A stretch of DNA of 64,000 bases from Bacillota bacterium (GTDB lineage: Bacteria > Bacillota > Sulfobacillia > Sulfobacillales > JAIMBI01): the NCBI GenBank assembly GCA_021846505.1, contig JAJZWV010000005.1, positions 38,258 to 102,257 of the forward strand, written 5' to 3'. The position numbers and the translations under genes are program-made. Below the pieces are notes generated by a model. That model did no database searches, was not told the DNA's origin, and saw only the letters and a program-made list of their open reading frames with translations. Positions 1 through 9,849 of the stretch are shown piece after piece; position 1 is the first letter of the stretch, and each line of letters opens with the position of its first letter.

Positions 1-3000
1 TCAAACAAGTCGTAGTCCGCCAGCTCGCCCAGCCGCTGCATGATCCCATTATCGGGCTTGGGACTGGTCTTCAGGATATCGAAGAACCGCCGAAACTTCG
101 GAATGGGCCCGCGCTGCGCGAGGGACCACCCGTGTTCCTGGTACGACTGCTTCAGCGCCTCGCGAATCTGCCCCAGCTGCACATCGCCCAACTCGGGGAA
201 AATCGCGCCAAAGATATCGCGAATCATCCCGACGTTGTCCACATAGGGCTGAGACCCGGTGTCGGGCACAATCATGGGGTTGAAGCCCAGCGACTGATAC
301 GTCACCCGGCTCAGCGGGTCCAGGCGCTGACCCAGCTTCTCGTCCATGTCGTCGTGGTATGAAAACACAATCGGGATGACACCCTGCTCGGCCAGCTGGG
401 CCGTGATGTTAATGAGCGCCGTGGTTTTCCCCATGCCAGGCAGACCCACGACCATCAGGTGCGGGTTGGACTTCGTCGACACATGCCAATCCACTCGCTC
501 GCCCGCCCTGGTGGTGCCCAGCACCGCTACCGCCTCTTGAGGCTGGCCTTCGGTCCCGTCGAGCGACTCTTCGGGTACGGTCCCCTGCGGGGGGCTGATT
601 TCCGGCACCAGCGGTTCGGGCGGCCGCACATCCGCGGGCTTCGATAGGGCCGGAGTCGGCCCTGACGCCGTGGAACACAGCCACATCGCGCCATCGCCCA
701 GATCCATCGGCTGCTCACCCTGGAACTCCGGGGAGAAGATAATGGCCTGATTCTGCCCGGTCAGCTCCACGGCGGCACTCACATCCCCCTCGCTGGCGAT
801 CAAGTCGGCAACTGAACGCTGGATGCGCTGATAAGCCTCCTGGTCAAGTCCGGTGTCGAGCGCCTGCTCCGCGTAAAACTGGATCAGCTGACCGAGGCGC
901 ATGCGATTCAGCATGCCCACGACGCTAGACGCATTGGGAGCGAGCATGCGCTGCCAAGCTTTGGTGGAGGCTTGGAACGCCCTCTCTGATGTCTCCATCT
1001 GCTCCGCGCGGTGGACTCCCAGCATGTAGCGGACGAACTCTACCTGGAAGAAGCTGACCCTGAGGCCGCCCCGGCCGGCCTTGACGTATGCCAGAGTGTC
1101 CGCGATCCCCTCGCCCAAAATCTGCTGCACCTCGTCATGCGGAATGAAAAACCCCTCGCCCAGAAAGGGCCATGGGTCCGCCGCCCCCCCATACTCTCGG
1201 CTGAACCGATAAAACACGGCCAGGCCAATCGCCCTTTGAACCATGTGATCCGGGCTGGCGAGGCGAATCGCCGTGCGCCCACTCACGGCTTTTAGGTCTT
1301 CAAGCAAACTGGGGCTTCCGGGCTCGCTGGACACCGACACCCCCAAGTCCCGGGCATACTGCGCAAACGCCGCCTCCAAGCCGTCTGCCTTGGCTGTCGA
1401 GGTCACGAGCTGCAGTGCGCTCAAATCAGCACGCTCGGGCGCGCGGTCCACAATCACGGCCCGGTGTCCGCCCCTCAGGGCGGCAATGCTCGCCATCGAC
1501 GCCGATGGCAGGTGCCGGTCTACGGTCACCACCCAATCGCAGGCGTCGTGCAAGTTTTGCAGCAACTGACGGCTTAGCCGATCCGCCGCCACCGTGAGCA
1601 CCGGATGGGCCCCCGCTGCTCCGCCCATGCGCAGGGCCGTGAGAAGAGTCAAATGGGTTTGAAGTCGGATCACCCGGTCACTGAAGAGCCGCGCCACGGG
1701 ATGCTTCTGCCCCTTTTCCGGGGCCGGCAGCCAGGAATCCCACCTGTCCGCCCCGCCACCAGTGGTCGCCACCGGTTGGTACAAGCCGTAGGCGTGCAAT
1801 GGCATCACCGGGGGCACCCCCTCCGTCAGGCGCGCAGCCGCTGTCAGCGGGTGAAATACGATGCCCACGTGGGCGGGCCGCATCGAGCCAGCCCCGTCCC
1901 GCTTCGCCCAGGTGAAGCGGGGCACGGACCGATTCCCCCTGCGGCTGATGGTCTCGTTCATCCACCGGTGATCCGCCGCGTCAGACTTGGATTGCCGGCG
2001 GAGGCGATTCGAACGCGAAAAAAACTGGCCAATCAAATCGTTGTCGGCATCGGCGCTTACCAGAAGATCCAGCTCCACCGCCACGTCCTGTCCAGGGGAT
2101 TCCTCCTCCGACGGGTCCTCGTCGGCCACATTCTGCGTCCCGGCCTTTAAGGCATGCGCCAGCGCCGCCCCGTTCCCGGTCTTTACACCCAACACCTTCA
2201 ACGTGTGATACTCGGGGTTCAGCTCTCGGTACCGCTTAAGTTGCTCCGCCACCAGGTCGGCCGTGGCTGCCGGGCGCGCGGACACCGACGCCGCGGCTCC
2301 TACATCGCCCCCATTCCACATGGTGGCAAATAACGCCACCGTCGACGTGGGGTCTGGGTCCTCCGCGAATATCATGGCCACGGCGTTGAAATCCAGCGCA
2401 TCGCCGAAGACAAACGCCTGGCCCTTGTCCGGCCCCGGCATGAACATCGGAAAATTTGCCCCGTCCAGCGGTGCCAGGACGGACGGCAACTCCTTCGCCG
2501 CCACCTCGCTCCCCTCGTACCGCACGTGGTCCACCAACTTCGCGAAGGCATGCTGCCACGCGACGCGCAGGGGATGCATGGGCAGGACGATTAAGCCGCG
2601 GCATGCGCCATCCGCGTCCTGCACTTCCACCGTGAAAGCCAGTGCCGAATCGGGATCGGAGCCTTCCAACACCGCTGCCCAGGCGTTGACGTATTCAGAG
2701 GGGTCATTGCTCCCGACCGGCACCCACGCCAGCACGGAGGGACCCTGTTTCAAAGTTTCAGCCCACAAGCGCGTGGCGGTCTCTACGCGGGACCAATTCC
2801 CGGATGGCTCCCGGCCTGGAGCTATGGGCACAAACGTGGGGTGGTCCAGTAGCTCCCCATCAGAACGCACCCGCACCTGCCAACGGCCCACGGCTCCTCC
2901 GTGCTGATGCCAATCCTGCTCCACCACCTTGAGCAGGGGCGGATACGCGACGGTGACTTGCAACGCGGGGGCCGCGGCGCGAATCACGCCTGCCTGCTCG

Positions 3001-4364
3001 GAGTAAACTCCTCGGCCATAGCGCTCGGCCAGCTCCAGAAAAGCATCACGGGTTGGGCATGTTGCCAAGCCTTCAACCATAGTGCGGGCGTTGGCCTTGG
3101 CCGTCTTCGCCGGGGACGCTTCGGCCTGTCCGAAATACACCATGAACTGCTCGCTCCCCGGCGACTCGAAATGGCCAGCGCGCACCACCACTTCGGCAAA
3201 AAACTTATCGCCTTCGTCGATCTGAAAATCGGATCCGAGAAACCGGCAATCCTGCACCGACTTGTCCCGGTGGGAGACCGATTTAGACGCCAGGATGTCT
3301 GTGCCTGACCTTATCTCCACTTGGTAGTCCACAAATCCTTTGGGTAGGTCCACTGGCTTCACCCGCCACCGGACCGTGAGTCGCTTGGAGTCTTCTGGGT
3401 GTTCGGCATCGATGACGTAGTGCAGTTCACCGCCCCGGTCCTCGAGCCCGCACCACCGGCCCAGCGCATTCTTTGTGTCGCTGCGCCATGGATCCACGCT
3501 CAGCGCGGCTAGTTCCCTCGGATCAAAGACGCCAATGGTCATCTGCCCCAGCCAAATCGACTGAAACCGAGGGTCCGTGGCAATCTGCATGGTGACCAGA
3601 TGGGCCGGCTGGCGCTCGCCGAGGCGGCTTGCCTCGGTGAGCAACTCATTTTGCTCGGTCGTGGGCTCATGCAGCAGCAGCGCCGCCACCCGCTCGGGCG
3701 CACTTTGCAGCGCCGAGTGCTCCATCAACAGCCGCGCAGATAGCTTGCGCGCCTCTTCAATGTCTTTTTCGGTCAGCTCTCGGTCGGCCCTGACCGGCCA
3801 CAGGCCCAGCCACGCCATCGCACGGCCAAGGGCCCGGTGGTCGCTGGCTTGCGACTGAAACAGGAACTCCTGCCACGGGGGCAGGGGCCTAATGGCTCCA
3901 AGTCGTCGTGCCTGACCCTTCGCCTGCTTGATGAGCTCCCAGGTTCTGCGGCCCACTTGGGACGCCAGATGTCGGCTGGCATCATCAAAGAAGTGCTTCT
4001 CGTCTAACTCCCGGCCGGCACTGAAAATGCCGTCCATGCCGGCATCCGGCTGCGATTCGTCAACCAGCAGGAGAAGCGGCCGCCGCTTCTCCTCCCGCAG
4101 CTCCACGGCGCGCTCACCGCGGATCCAGCTCGGGGAGTCACCCTGGCCCACACCGTAGACATCCCACTGCGGAACGTCAAAGTGCGGATGGGCCAACAGC
4201 GTCCGTATCACCCCGCCCGGCAAAAATCGGGCGTAGGCCACGTCTCCGGGAACTGCGGCCGGCAGCAGACGCTGAAAAGTCTCCGCGAGCATGCGAACTT
4301 GTGCATCCGTCAAGTCCAGGGCATCCAAATCCAGTCCAGCCGATTCAACTGATGGAACGGACAT
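1..4364 (-). CDS. HerA/DptH-like giant P-loop ATPase, C-terminus cut by window edge
   Basis: An open frame of at least 1454 codons runs leftward from ATG at 4364 and leaves the window without a stop. AGGAGG lies 6 nt before the ATG. The start overlaps the end of the upstream gene by 20 bp, so it is the fifth gene of the 13.8-kb operon. The first ~1250 residues match nothing I recognise. A Walker A motif, GLPGMGKT, lies at about residues 1307-1314, preceded by NPHLMVVG and followed by an IPIVFSYHDD strand. That arrangement is typical of HerA/FtsK-type translocases and of DptH, the large C-terminal-ATPase subunit of phosphorothioation-dependent restriction. By family analogy it may be a DNA translocase or helicase effector. 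Walker B and the arginine finger lie outside the window. Identity as DptH proper is unproven. Confidence 0.72.
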   Translation of the reverse strand, partial: MSVPSVESAGLDLDALDLTDAQVRMLAETFQRLLPAAVPGDVAYARFLPGGVIRTLLAHPHFDVPQWDVYGVGQGDSPSWIRGERAVELREEKRRPLLLLVDESQPDAGMDGIFSAGRELDEKHFFDDASRHLASQVGRRTWELIKQAKGQARRLGAIRPLPPWQEFLFQSQASDHRALGRAMAWLGLWPVRADRELTEKDIEEARKLSARLLMEHSALQSAPERVAALLLHEPTTEQNELLTEASRLGERQPAHLVTMQIATDPRFQSIWLGQMTIGVFDPRELAALSVDPWRSDTKNALGRWCGLEDRGGELHYVIDAEHPEDSKRLTVRWRVKPVDLPKGFVDYQVEIRSGTDILASKSVSHRDKSVQDCRFLGSDFQIDEGDKFFAEVVVRAGHFESPGSEQFMVYFGQAEASPAKTAKANARTMVEGLATCPTRDAFLELAERYGRGVYSEQAGVIRAAAPALQVTVAYPPLLKVVEQDWHQHGGAVGRWQVRVRSDGELLDHPTFVPIAPGREPSGNWSRVETATRLWAETLKQGPSVLAWVPVGSNDPSEYVNAWAAVLEGSDPDSALAFTVEVQDADGACRGLIVLPMHPLRVAWQHAFAKLVDHVRYEGSEVAAKELPSVLAPLDGANFPMFMPGPDKGQAFVFGDALDFNAVAMIFAEDPDPTSTVALFATMWNGGDVGAAASVSARPAATADLVAEQLKRYRELNPEYHTLKVLGVKTGNGAALAHALKAGTQNVADEDPSEEESPGQDVAVELDLLVSADADNDLIGQFFSRSNRLRRQSKSDAADHRWMNETISRRGNRSVPRFTWAKRDGAGSMRPAHVGIVFHPLTAAARLTEGVPPVMPLHAYGLYQPVATTGGGADRWDSWLPAPEKGQKHPVARLFSDRVIRLQTHLTLLTALRMGGAAGAHPVLTVAADRLSRQLLQNLHDACDWVVTVDRHLPSASMASIAALRGGHRAVIVDRAPERADLSALQLVTSTAKADGLEAAFAQYARDLGVSVSSEPGSPSLLEDLKAVSGRTAIRLASPDHMVQRAIGLAVFYRFSREYGGAADPWPFLGEGFFIPHDEVQQILGEGIADTLAYVKAGRGGLRVSFFQVEFVRYMLGVHRAEQMETSERAFQASTKAWQRMLAPNASSVVGMLNRMRLGQLIQFYAEQALDTGLDQEAYQRIQRSVADLIASEGDVSAAVELTGQNQAIIFSPEFQGEQPMDLGDGAMWLCSTASGPTPALSKPADVRPPEPLVPEISPPQGTVPEESLDGTEGQPQEAVAVLGTTRAGERVDWHVSTKSNPHLMVVGLPGMGKTTALINITAQLAEQGVIPIVFSYHDDMDEKLGQRLDPLSRVTYQSLGFNPMIVPDTGSQPYVDNVGMIRDIFGAIFPELGDVQLGQIREALKQSYQEHGWSLAQRGPIPKFRRFFDILKTSPKPDNGIMQRLGELADYDLF

Positions 4365-6156
4365 CGTGCACCTCCTGATGATGAAAGCGGGGCTGCAGCA
4401 GCTTCATGCTTTCCGAATCGTTGACGCCAACTAACAGGCCCAGGTCGCGGAGTCTCTGTTCCAACACCAGGCGATTGGTTCTCAGGAGATCGGCGGCGAT
4501 GGGCATCCCCGGCGGCGCCACATCCACGAACAATCCATAGCGCAGGCGGAGAGTCTTAAGAAACTCAGCCAAGGTAAGCGCCCGCCGCTCGCAGGCACCG
4601 GTCGCCGTTACCGCCCATAGATGGCGATGGACCAGGTAGTCTAACGTGGTGTTGCTAAGCACAAGCGCGCGGGCATCCGCGCTGCGCGGGACACCCGCCA
4701 CGGTCTTTCGAACCCGCCGCTGCACCACCAGCCGATTGGGTGAGGCTTCGTCCGATACCAGCGAGGAACTGAGCAGCTGGACGAACGGCATTTCCCCGGC
4801 ATAACCCATTAGCCGGGCCAAACCATCCGCCAGCCGCTGAACGGGATGAACCGCCGTTTCTTGCAACACCGCCATAACATCCTCTGGTCCTTGGCTCTTG
4901 CTCAACTCACTGCCCAGGCGGCGACATTGCCTGGCAGCCTGGTCGGACACTGCGGCGGCTCTCGGGTGCCGCGAATCCAACAGCCGCGCCAGGGCCACGA
5001 TACGGTCACGGCCGTGCGGCGTGGAAGGTGGCAGCGTGCCCTCCAAATGCGGATCCTCCTCGGCAAGCTGTTCAAGTACGCGGTAAGTCATGAAGCAGGT
5101 GGGCAGCCGCCGCATCACCTGATAAGCATGCGCCATGGATTCTTCGGCCAGGTCGCGGAGCTCACGGCTGCTGCCGGCCGACGCGTCCACGAACAGTGGA
5201 ACTCGCACCTCCAGCGGCACCGGTTGATAGGTATCCAGGATTGACAGCGCCAACTGCGCACTGGCCAACACCATGACGGTGAGACCCACAGCGAGGGACG
5301 TTTCCAACATCGCCATCAGGGCATCTAGGGGGACGCTGTCTCCATACTGCGCGAGAAGCACCCGAAAGTCTTCGCCAAATTCCTCGGCGGCCACGCGCGC
5401 CAGTGGCAGCTGATTGGCAATGGGCGCCGCGTCGCCCGGAGCCGGTTTGGGAGCTTCCCCCACGGCTTCTGCAATGCGCACCATCAGCGTTTGCTCCACC
5501 GACAAGCCATCGGCAGCCCCAGCACTGAAGGAATCGGCCGTCAGGGAGCTCGCTTTCCGCCCGCTCTCCACTGCCTCTCCAAACGACCGCAATAGGAGGT
5601 TCTCCTGGAAGCGACCCAGTGGAAAGGCGCCCGCCTCCCCCGGACCCTGGGGCCCTCGTAGTACATCGCCATCGGGCTGGGCCGCCAGGATGGCCGCGAG
5701 CATATCTGAAAGGCCTCGCACGTCCACATACTGGGCCGGCAAATCGAGCCAGCTGGCGAAGTAGTGCACGGGATAAGCACGGATGATAGGTGCCGCCCGG
5801 TCGGCGCTGTGGCGCTGCGCTTCGAGGCAGTGTGCCAGCACTAGGTCTCCTACTATCGCATCGGCGGCGGGCCCACGTGTGCCCACCCTGCTGGCTCCGA
5901 CCAACCTCGACGCCACATCGTGGGTTGCGGCTGACTTGGCTCCCGGGGGAGCGAACGCGGCGCGGAACTGGCCCGATCCCCGCCGCACCCCGTGCCGAAA
6001 CAAGTAAAACAGGGCGGGAAGCAAAGTTCCAATCGCGAACGAATGCGGTTGGACCGGAAGCACCGGGTCATAATTAGATGTCCAGAGCCGACGGACCGTC
6101 GCGACGGTCAGGGCGTCCTCCGCATTTTTTCTATAGCTGCCTGTCGTTGATGCCAC
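4345..6156 (-). CDS. Uncharacterised ~600-aa paralogue A of the NERD-kinase operon
   Basis: This 603-aa protein starts at GTG with GGGGAGG 7 nt upstream, 30 bp after paralogue B. It is the third of three tandem paralogues. Blocks shared by all three include FAIGTLLPALFYLFRHG near residue 45, RAYPVHYFASWLDL near 130, LFVDAS plus LAEESM in the middle, TLDYLVHRHLW, and a C-terminal stretch of RYGLFVDVAPPG followed by GVNDSESMKLLQPRF. A hydrophobic helix (LETSLAVGLTVMVLASAQLA) sits near residue 290. No enzymatic motif, signal peptide or known fold is evident, so the function is unknown. Its place between a kinase and a HerA-like ATPase suggests a structural, adaptor or sensor subunit. It is the most divergent copy at the C-terminal block (PIAADLLRTNR against PISAExLRQNR in the others). 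Confidence 0.7.
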   Translation of the reverse strand: MASTTGSYRKNAEDALTVATVRRLWTSNYDPVLPVQPHSFAIGTLLPALFYLFRHGVRRGSGQFRAAFAPPGAKSAATHDVASRLVGASRVGTRGPAADAIVGDLVLAHCLEAQRHSADRAAPIIRAYPVHYFASWLDLPAQYVDVRGLSDMLAAILAAQPDGDVLRGPQGPGEAGAFPLGRFQENLLLRSFGEAVESGRKASSLTADSFSAGAADGLSVEQTLMVRIAEAVGEAPKPAPGDAAPIANQLPLARVAAEEFGEDFRVLLAQYGDSVPLDALMAMLETSLAVGLTVMVLASAQLALSILDTYQPVPLEVRVPLFVDASAGSSRELRDLAEESMAHAYQVMRRLPTCFMTYRVLEQLAEEDPHLEGTLPPSTPHGRDRIVALARLLDSRHPRAAAVSDQAARQCRRLGSELSKSQGPEDVMAVLQETAVHPVQRLADGLARLMGYAGEMPFVQLLSSSLVSDEASPNRLVVQRRVRKTVAGVPRSADARALVLSNTTLDYLVHRHLWAVTATGACERRALTLAEFLKTLRLRYGLFVDVAPPGMPIAADLLRTNRLVLEQRLRDLGLLVGVNDSESMKLLQPRFHHQEVHDVRSIS

Positions 6157-6186
6157 CGATGCACCTCCCCGCGATCCTCGCCGGCT

Positions 6187-7965
6187 TTAGCCCACCGCAG
6201 TGCCTGCCGCATCCAGGCGTCTGAATCGCGGATGCAGCAACTTCATGGACTCCGCGTCGTTCACCCCGGTCAAAAGCCCCAAGTCCCTCAGGCGCCGCTC
6301 CAGCGCGCTGCGGTTTTGCCTCAGCACCTCGGCCGATATGGGCTGGCCCGGGGGCGCTGCGTCGACAAAAAACCCATATCGCTCGCGCAGGCCCGCCAAA
6401 AATTCGCGATAGGACACGGACCGGTGGGGAGAACTCCAAAGGTGGCGGTGCACGACGTAATCCAACACCCCATTGGAGAGCACCAGGGATCGCACCTCCG
6501 TGCTGCGCTGGACCCCACCGCGCGACTCCCTTGCCCTCCGCTGGGCCGCCAGCCGATAGGGCGCAGCCTCATCGGCAGTCAAGGCCGAGCTCAACAGCTT
6601 CACGAAATGGCCCTCCTGAGACACGCGTCCCATCATGCGCACCAACACCTCCGCCAGGCGCTGCACGGGATGGACGGCTCCATCCCTCAGCAAGTCCAAC
6701 AGCTCGGAGGCTGAGTCCTGTTCTCTGATAGCCCGGGCCAGCTGATTGCATTGCACTGCGGCTCGCTCCCGGATAGTCGCGGACCGAGCATGGCGGCTCT
6801 GCAGCACATCCACCAACAGCCGCACGCGGTCAAAGCCATCGGGCGCTTCCGGTGGCAGTTCATCCGACAGTGCCTCGTCGACACCCGCCATCTCGTCCAA
6901 GATGCGCAGGACCATGAGGTCCAGCGGGGCACGGCGCACAAGCCGGTAGGCACCTTGCATGGACTCCTCGGCCAGTTCACGCAAGCGGTACTGGCCGCCC
7001 ATCGACGCATCCACGAACAGCGGCCACTTGTCGGAACGCTCCGGGGGGGACACCGCTCCGCCGTTTAGAATGTTCCGAGCCAGTGCGGTGGACGCCAGCA
7101 CCATGACGGCGAGCCCTATAGCGATGGAGCACTCCAGCATGTCCGTGAGCACTGTGAGTGGCATGATGTCGGCACCATTTATCAGCACCGTCTGAAAGTC
7201 GGCGGCAAATTCCTGGGCGGCGCCGGCGGCCAAGGGCCACTGGCCGCTGATGGCTTCAGCCGCCACCGGTGCCTCGCCCACGAGGCCCGCAATGCGCGCC
7301 ATGACGACTTGCTCAGCCGACAGTGCATCCGCCGCCTCATCGCGGAACTGGTCCGCCGTTAAGGCGGACGGGCGGCCCCGCGTCTCGACTGCACCCGCAA
7401 ACACCCGGAGCAGGGCATTGTCCTGGAGCGCCTCCGCCCCAAACAGCCTGGGCGCGCCCGGCGCATGGCTAGGGCTGTGCCCAGGCGCCTGAGCGAGGGC
7501 AGCCGCCAGCGCATCCGGCACATAGCGCAAGTTGGAGTACTTCACCGGTAGATCAAGCCAGCTGGCCAGGTAATGCGTCGGATAGGCACGAATGATGGGC
7601 TCGGCGCGGGCCGCACTGCGCTTCCGCGCCTCCAGGCAGTGGGCCAGGACCATGTCCCCCAGTATGGCGGGGCCGGCGGGGCCGTCCACCCGGATGGCGG
7701 GATGCTGCACTAGCTTGGCCGCGACGTCTTCGGCTCGAACCGGACCGCCGTCCCCCGAGCTGAACGCGGGCGCGAACCGGCCACGTCCACGCCGCACGCC
7801 CCACCGAAAAAGATAAAACAAGGCAGGCAGCATGGTGCCAACGGCAAAGTCCTGCGGCTGCACTGCCAGCACCGGCGCGTAATTCACCGTCCAGAGACGG
7901 CGGACGGCAGAGGCCGACAGCACATCAGTGGCCAGCTGCCGATCGCTCATCGCCTGTCTAGCCAT
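6187..7965 (-). CDS. Uncharacterised ~600-aa paralogue B of the NERD-kinase operon
   Basis: This 592-aa protein is the middle of the three tandem paralogues. It has the same ordered blocks: FAVGTMLPALFYLFRWG, RAYPTHYLASWLDL, LFVDAS with LAEESM, VLDYVVHRHLW, RYGFFVDAAPPG and GVNDAESMKLLHPRF. The ATG at 7965 has only a weak GGTGGG ribosome-binding site. The ATG five codons downstream is an alternative. The gene lies 93 bp after paralogue C, the largest gap in the operon. Function is unknown. Divergence across the whole length, with conserved motifs kept, argues that all three copies are maintained by selection rather than being a recent duplication. Confidence 0.7.
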   Translation of the reverse strand: MARQAMSDRQLATDVLSASAVRRLWTVNYAPVLAVQPQDFAVGTMLPALFYLFRWGVRRGRGRFAPAFSSGDGGPVRAEDVAAKLVQHPAIRVDGPAGPAILGDMVLAHCLEARKRSAARAEPIIRAYPTHYLASWLDLPVKYSNLRYVPDALAAALAQAPGHSPSHAPGAPRLFGAEALQDNALLRVFAGAVETRGRPSALTADQFRDEAADALSAEQVVMARIAGLVGEAPVAAEAISGQWPLAAGAAQEFAADFQTVLINGADIMPLTVLTDMLECSIAIGLAVMVLASTALARNILNGGAVSPPERSDKWPLFVDASMGGQYRLRELAEESMQGAYRLVRRAPLDLMVLRILDEMAGVDEALSDELPPEAPDGFDRVRLLVDVLQSRHARSATIRERAAVQCNQLARAIREQDSASELLDLLRDGAVHPVQRLAEVLVRMMGRVSQEGHFVKLLSSALTADEAAPYRLAAQRRARESRGGVQRSTEVRSLVLSNGVLDYVVHRHLWSSPHRSVSYREFLAGLRERYGFFVDAAPPGQPISAEVLRQNRSALERRLRDLGLLTGVNDAESMKLLHPRFRRLDAAGTAVG

Positions 7966-8058
7966 CTTGGCCCACCCAGCGGTCGCGGCTCGGCGACGTG
8001 TGCGAATCCATTTGCATTGGCACCCTCCGTTCCTCTGACCACACCTCGAGATACGTCA

Positions 8059-9849
8059 TCAGCTTGGGTCGTCCATGGGCGCACCCACGTGGCCGTGGAA
8101 GCGCGGCTGAAGAAACTTCATGGTCTCGGCATCGTTGACGCCTGCCAGCAAGCCCAAGTCCCGCAGCCGCCGCTCCAGCCAGTGCCGGTTTTGCCGAAGG
8201 TTTTCCGCGGAAATTGGCAAGCCGGGCGGAGCCGCGTCCACGTAGAACCCATAGCGCTGTCGCAGCAGCGCCAAGAATTGCCGGTAGGTGACCGGGCGGC
8301 GCTGAAGGTGGTCTCCGCCGTCTTCTTGCCACAAATGGCGGTGGACCAGGTAGTCGAGCGCCGTGTTGTTCAGGGTGAGGGATCGGGCTACGCCGCGCCG
8401 GGCGACGCCATCTCGCATTTTGGATACTCGGCGCTGGGCGGCCAATCTATAAGGGGACGCATCATCCGCCACCAAAGAGGACCCTAACAATTTCGCAAAC
8501 CGCAATTCCTGGCTATTGGTTCCCATGAGCCGCACCACCACGTCGGCCAACTGCAGCACCGGATGTACAGACCGATCGTCCAAAACGGCCACCAAGTCCG
8601 AGAATGTCTCGTCTCTGACGCACGCCCGGGCGAGCTGGCGGCAGTAGACTCCTGCCCGGTCCCGTATGGCTGGCCCACGGTGATGCCTTTCCTTCAGCAC
8701 ATCCAGCAAAAACTGAACCCGAGGGTTCCCGTCGGGTGATGACGGCGGAATGTCGGCGGCTAGCGCATCATCGTCCCGTGCCAGGCTCTCCAACACACGA
8801 AGCGTCATCAAGCTCACGGGAAGGCCCCTCATCAGGCGCTCGGCCTGGTCCATCGATTCTTCTGCCAGCTGACGCAGATGCGGGTGACCACCCTCGGACG
8901 CATCCACAAACAGCGGCCACGGCTCCCGGCTGGAGGCGTCGCCCCGTTCGTCAAACAGCCGGCGGAGTTGCCCGGCACTGCCCAACACCATGCGCGTGAG
9001 GCCTATGGCCAGCGCGCATTCGAGCATCGGGACCAGTGAGGGCAGCGGAATTTCCTCCCCGTATGCGGTTAGGAACACGCGAAAGTCTTCCCGGAATGCC
9101 GCAGCCGCCGCCCCATCCAGTGGCAGCTGATTCGGCATGGCCGTGCCGTCTCCCTGCGCGGGACGGGGCGCCATCTCAAGCTCCTGGGCCATGCGCACCA
9201 TGGCCAGTTGGTCGGCCGACAGGGCATCGGCCTCGCCTTCCACGAATCGGTCCGCCGTCAAGGCATAGCTGCGGTCGCCAACCTCCACCGCCGTGGCAAA
9301 GGTTTTCAGCAGCAAGTTGTCCCGCACAGAGCCCACGGAGAAGGGACTTGGCATCATGGCGTCCCTCGCTGAATCTGGCCTTCCCAGGATGGTGGCCAGT
9401 GCATCAGGCACATACCGCATGTGAGCGTACGCTTGAGACAAGTCCAGCCAGCTCGAAAAATAATGGCTCGGGTACGCCCGATCGATCGGGCTCTGGCGAC
9501 TGGCACTGTGATTAACCGCTTCCAGGCAGTGTGCCAAAATTACATCGCCTAAAATAGCGGCGCCCGCTTCGACATGCACAACTACATCGGGGCGCCAGCT
9601 CAGTCGCTCGGCCACACCATCTGCCGTGGCTCTCCGCTCGCCCTTCCCATAGGTCTCTACAAACCGGCCCCGGCCCCGCGCCTCCCCGCGCCGCATCAGG
9701 AACAGCAGGGCAGGGAGCAGCGTGCCGACGGAGAAATCGCCCGGCTGCATCGGAAAGACAGGATCGTAATGCGCGGTCCACAGCTCGCGCACCATGGCCC
9801 GCGACAGCACGTCTTCCAGGATTGCCCGGTTGCCAATCGGCTTAGCCAT
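8059..9849 (-). CDS. Uncharacterised ~600-aa paralogue C of the NERD-kinase operon
   Basis: This 596-aa protein is the first of the three paralogues to be transcribed. Its ATG at 9849 overlaps the 3' end of the kinase gene by 8 bp (ATGGCTAA), which implies translational coupling. Shared blocks are FSVGTLLPALLFLMRRG, RAYPSHYFSSWLDL, LFVDAS with LAEESM, ALDYLVHRHLW, RYGFYVDAAPPG and GVNDAETMKFLQPRF. By eye the C-terminal block is closer to paralogue B than to A. There is no recognisable catalytic motif, signal peptide or metal site. I cannot assign a function. Co-translation with the NERD-kinase protein suggests that the two products interact. Confidence 0.72.
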   Translation of the reverse strand: MAKPIGNRAILEDVLSRAMVRELWTAHYDPVFPMQPGDFSVGTLLPALLFLMRRGEARGRGRFVETYGKGERRATADGVAERLSWRPDVVVHVEAGAAILGDVILAHCLEAVNHSASRQSPIDRAYPSHYFSSWLDLSQAYAHMRYVPDALATILGRPDSARDAMMPSPFSVGSVRDNLLLKTFATAVEVGDRSYALTADRFVEGEADALSADQLAMVRMAQELEMAPRPAQGDGTAMPNQLPLDGAAAAAFREDFRVFLTAYGEEIPLPSLVPMLECALAIGLTRMVLGSAGQLRRLFDERGDASSREPWPLFVDASEGGHPHLRQLAEESMDQAERLMRGLPVSLMTLRVLESLARDDDALAADIPPSSPDGNPRVQFLLDVLKERHHRGPAIRDRAGVYCRQLARACVRDETFSDLVAVLDDRSVHPVLQLADVVVRLMGTNSQELRFAKLLGSSLVADDASPYRLAAQRRVSKMRDGVARRGVARSLTLNNTALDYLVHRHLWQEDGGDHLQRRPVTYRQFLALLRQRYGFYVDAAPPGLPISAENLRQNRHWLERRLRDLGLLAGVNDAETMKFLQPRFHGHVGAPMDDPS

